Of a stretch of DNA of 64,000 bases, positions 62,638-64,000 are shown piece after piece; the stretch's first letter is position 1, and each line of letters begins with the position of its first letter. A program made the position numbers and the translations under genes. Origin of the DNA: Bradyrhizobium sp. ISRA464 (GTDB lineage Bacteria > Pseudomonadota > Alphaproteobacteria > Rhizobiales > Xanthobacteraceae). The stretch spans positions 992,001 to 1,056,000 of the forward strand of contig NZ_CP094526.1 in NCBI RefSeq assembly GCF_029910095.1, given 5' to 3'. Under the pieces are notes generated by a model. The model was not told the DNA's origin, did no database searches, and saw nothing but the letters and a program-made list of their open reading frames with translations.

Positions 62638-63573
62638 TTACGCAAACGCCTCGTCCATCGCGGCCCAGTACGCGGCCTCGACCAGCTCCGGATGCCGCCT
62701 GCCCAGCGCTTCCATCTTCACCCCGGAATTGACCTCGAGGATCTGCCACGCGCCATCGGCGTGCACGACGTCGATCGAGGCGAAGCGGATGCGAAGCGCC
62801 TGTGCCGCCTTGATCGCAAGCGCAATGCAGGCTTCGCGTGTCGCGCCGTCCGCCAGCAGCACCGGGGCGGCACCGGAATCGAGATTGTGCCGCCAGTTGA
62901 GAATGCGCCGCTCGCCGGCAGGCGGGACGGCGTCGAGCTCGGCGGCATCGAAGTCGTCGGCCATTGTCTCGAGCTGCTCGGTCGGCACGGTGCGCCGCGC
63001 CAGCTCGCGCAGCGAATGGACGCCGTCGCCCGTCACCTGCGGGCGCATCTTGCTGTAGACGATCAGCGCGCGGTCATCGAGCAGCACGACGCGCACTTCG
63101 TCGGCGATCTCGACATAGGGCGAGATCGCAAGACTCGGGTGCTCGGCAAGGATGCGCGCGACAGCCTGCTCCAGTTGCGCCCTGGTCGTGACGCGGACGA
63201 CCAGCTCGCCCGATGTGCCTTCATTCGGCTTGACCACGAGGCCGCGCGGATGGGCATCGAGAAGCCGCAGCATCGCCTCCATCGATCCCGATCCCGGGAT
63301 ATGCGGGCTCAGCCTCGCGCAGAGAAACAAAGTGTGCGGGATCGCGGCGACGCCGGCCGTTGCCAACACCTCGGCGCAGGCCGCCTTGTCGTTGGCGATC
63401 TGATGCGCAACCGCGCTGTTCAGCCCGACGTCGTAGCCGATCGCAAGCCGCCGCTCCGCGCCCCGCTGCATGATGACCAGCCAGCCGCCGGACCTGATCT
63501 CGATCGCGATATTGTGCGCGAGACAATATTTTTTGATAGTTTCCAGAAAAAGACGCTGGCTGATGAGGACCAC
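62638..63573 (-). CDS. ATP-grasp domain protein (RimK/cyanophycin-synthetase-like)
   Basis: 311 residues from a GTG at 63573 (AAGGGA 10 bases upstream; a TTG at 63609 is an alternative). ATP-grasp signatures: RGLVVKPNEGTSGELVVRV (Lys and Gly-rich loop), ISPYVEIADEVRVVLLDDRALIVYSK, and the metal site IDVVHADGAWQILEVNSGVKME. Ligates a carboxylate with an amine or thiol; substrates unknown. A His- and Tyr-containing N-terminal domain precedes it. Monocistronic. Confidence 0.82.
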   Translation of the reverse strand: MVLISQRLFLETIKKYCLAHNIAIEIRSGGWLVIMQRGAERRLAIGYDVGLNSAVAHQIANDKAACAEVLATAGVAAIPHTLFLCARLSPHIPGSGSMEAMLRLLDAHPRGLVVKPNEGTSGELVVRVTTRAQLEQAVARILAEHPSLAISPYVEIADEVRVVLLDDRALIVYSKMRPQVTGDGVHSLRELARRTVPTEQLETMADDFDAAELDAVPPAGERRILNWRHNLDSGAAPVLLADGATREACIALAIKAAQALRIRFASIDVVHADGAWQILEVNSGVKMEALGRRHPELVEAAYWAAMDEAFA

Positions 63574-63871
63574 TGAATCATTTTCCCTTCGCCGCGGTTT
63601 TCGTAGCAATTATTTGCCAGATCGGCGGAGATCTCAGCAAGTAAATTGCGTCTATTACGGCGGGTTAACGCTGTCGTGGCTGAACCCCATCCGCGAAATC
63701 GAGCGACTGCCATCCTGAGATCGCAATTGCACGCCACGTGATCTTGACTATCTGATGCATCGGCGCAATGGAAACGCGAGATATTCAATGATTTCGGCCA
63801 CTTCCGAGTCGTCGCGGGCAGCCTGAAAATCAAGCCATTCTAAATCTGGTCAATCGAGAAAACGAAAACAC
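63574..63871. other. Divergent intergenic region between the ATP-grasp and fpr genes
   Basis: About 298 bases with lower GC (TCGTAGCAATTATTTGCC, AAATCAAGCCATTCTAAATC). Probably holds promoters for both genes. No exact EcfG site, repeat or small frame with a ribosome site was found. Confidence 0.45.
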
Positions 63872-64000
63872 ATGAGCGCGTTCTATCGAGAGAAAGTTCT
63901 TTCCGTTCGCCACTGGACCGATACGCTTTTCAGCTTCCGAGCCACCCGCGATTCCGGTTTCCGTTTCCAGAATGGCCAGTTCGCCATGATCGGCCTCGAG
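63872..64000 (+). CDS. fpr: Ferredoxin-NADP reductase, N-terminal part (partial)
   Basis: 43 codons at the window edge: MSAFYREKVLSVRHWTDTLF, then SFRATRDSGFRFQNGQFAMIGLE. The W-x-x-x-L-F-x-F-x-x-x-R and F-x-N-G-Q-F-x-M-I-G pattern is that of bacterial Fpr (class I), in which the second part begins the FAD-binding barrel. It could pass electrons to ferredoxin-dependent sulfite reductase (inference). The rest is outside the window. Confidence 0.88.
   Translation, partial: MSAFYREKVLSVRHWTDTLFSFRATRDSGFRFQNGQFAMIGLE

Overview
The window looks like chromosomal DNA of a Bradyrhizobium-type alphaproteobacterium (Nitrobacteraceae). The basis is the uniformly high GC, the complete PhyR-NepR-EcfG general stress locus, a split-family gene content typical of that group (DUF2849, DUF934, DUF2865, DUF459 proteins) and several families of intergenic palindromic repeats that I associate with Bradyrhizobium genomes. 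No rRNA or tRNA gene, insertion sequence, prophage or CRISPR array was seen.

Layout. (1) 1-8114: end of a urea ABC transporter (urtD, urtE), then the urease genes ureD-ureA-ureB-[HD hydrolase]-ureC-[two ABM-fold proteins]-ureE-ureF-ureG. (2) 8422-16289: a degenerate HWE-type sensor kinase, then a MauG/di-heme peroxidase, a polytopic membrane protein, a secreted cupredoxin and a large HAMP-PAS-GGDEF-EAL protein. (3) 16483-29272: ecfG and nepR facing phyR, followed by a run of small stress-type genes (46-aa membrane peptide, RHH-like protein, DUF883, holin-like protein, AI-2E permease, L,D-transpeptidase, DUF2865), two DMT exporters and two clear pseudogenes. Six exact EcfG-type promoter motifs (GGAAC-N16/17-CGTT) lie directly upstream of genes here. 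(4) 29367-43466: malate synthase G, then the sulfate assimilation block: cysD-cysNC diverging from cysG-DUF2849-cysI-DUF934-cysH, followed by a sulfate ABC transporter (sbp, cysT, cysW, cysA). (5) 43786-57344: mixed housekeeping and envelope genes (CAP lipoprotein, patatin, 3-hydroxybutyrate dehydrogenase, polysaccharide flippase, DsbD-N protein, YqgE, TauD-type dioxygenase, two SDRs, SGNH-like pseudoenzyme, lytic transglycosylase, galU). (6) 57469-64000: an aryl-CoA ligase plus FAD monooxygenase pair, an NADP-dependent reductase, a fused remnant of two transporter genes, an ATP-grasp protein and the start of ferredoxin-NADP reductase.

Functionally, regions 1 and 4 are nitrogen and sulfur acquisition: urea import and hydrolysis with nickel delivery by a very His-rich UreE, and sulfate import, activation, reduction and siroheme supply. 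Region 3 is the control centre of the general stress response with part of its own regulon beside it. The most noteworthy observations are the EcfG-promoter cluster, a palindromic repeat inserted in frame inside ureD (with three further copies in the window), repeats that supply stop codons of neighbouring genes, a MESH1-like HD hydrolase inside the urease operon, the di-heme peroxidase/cupredoxin/c-di-GMP cluster, and a roughly 330-bp structured repeat at 24818-25145.
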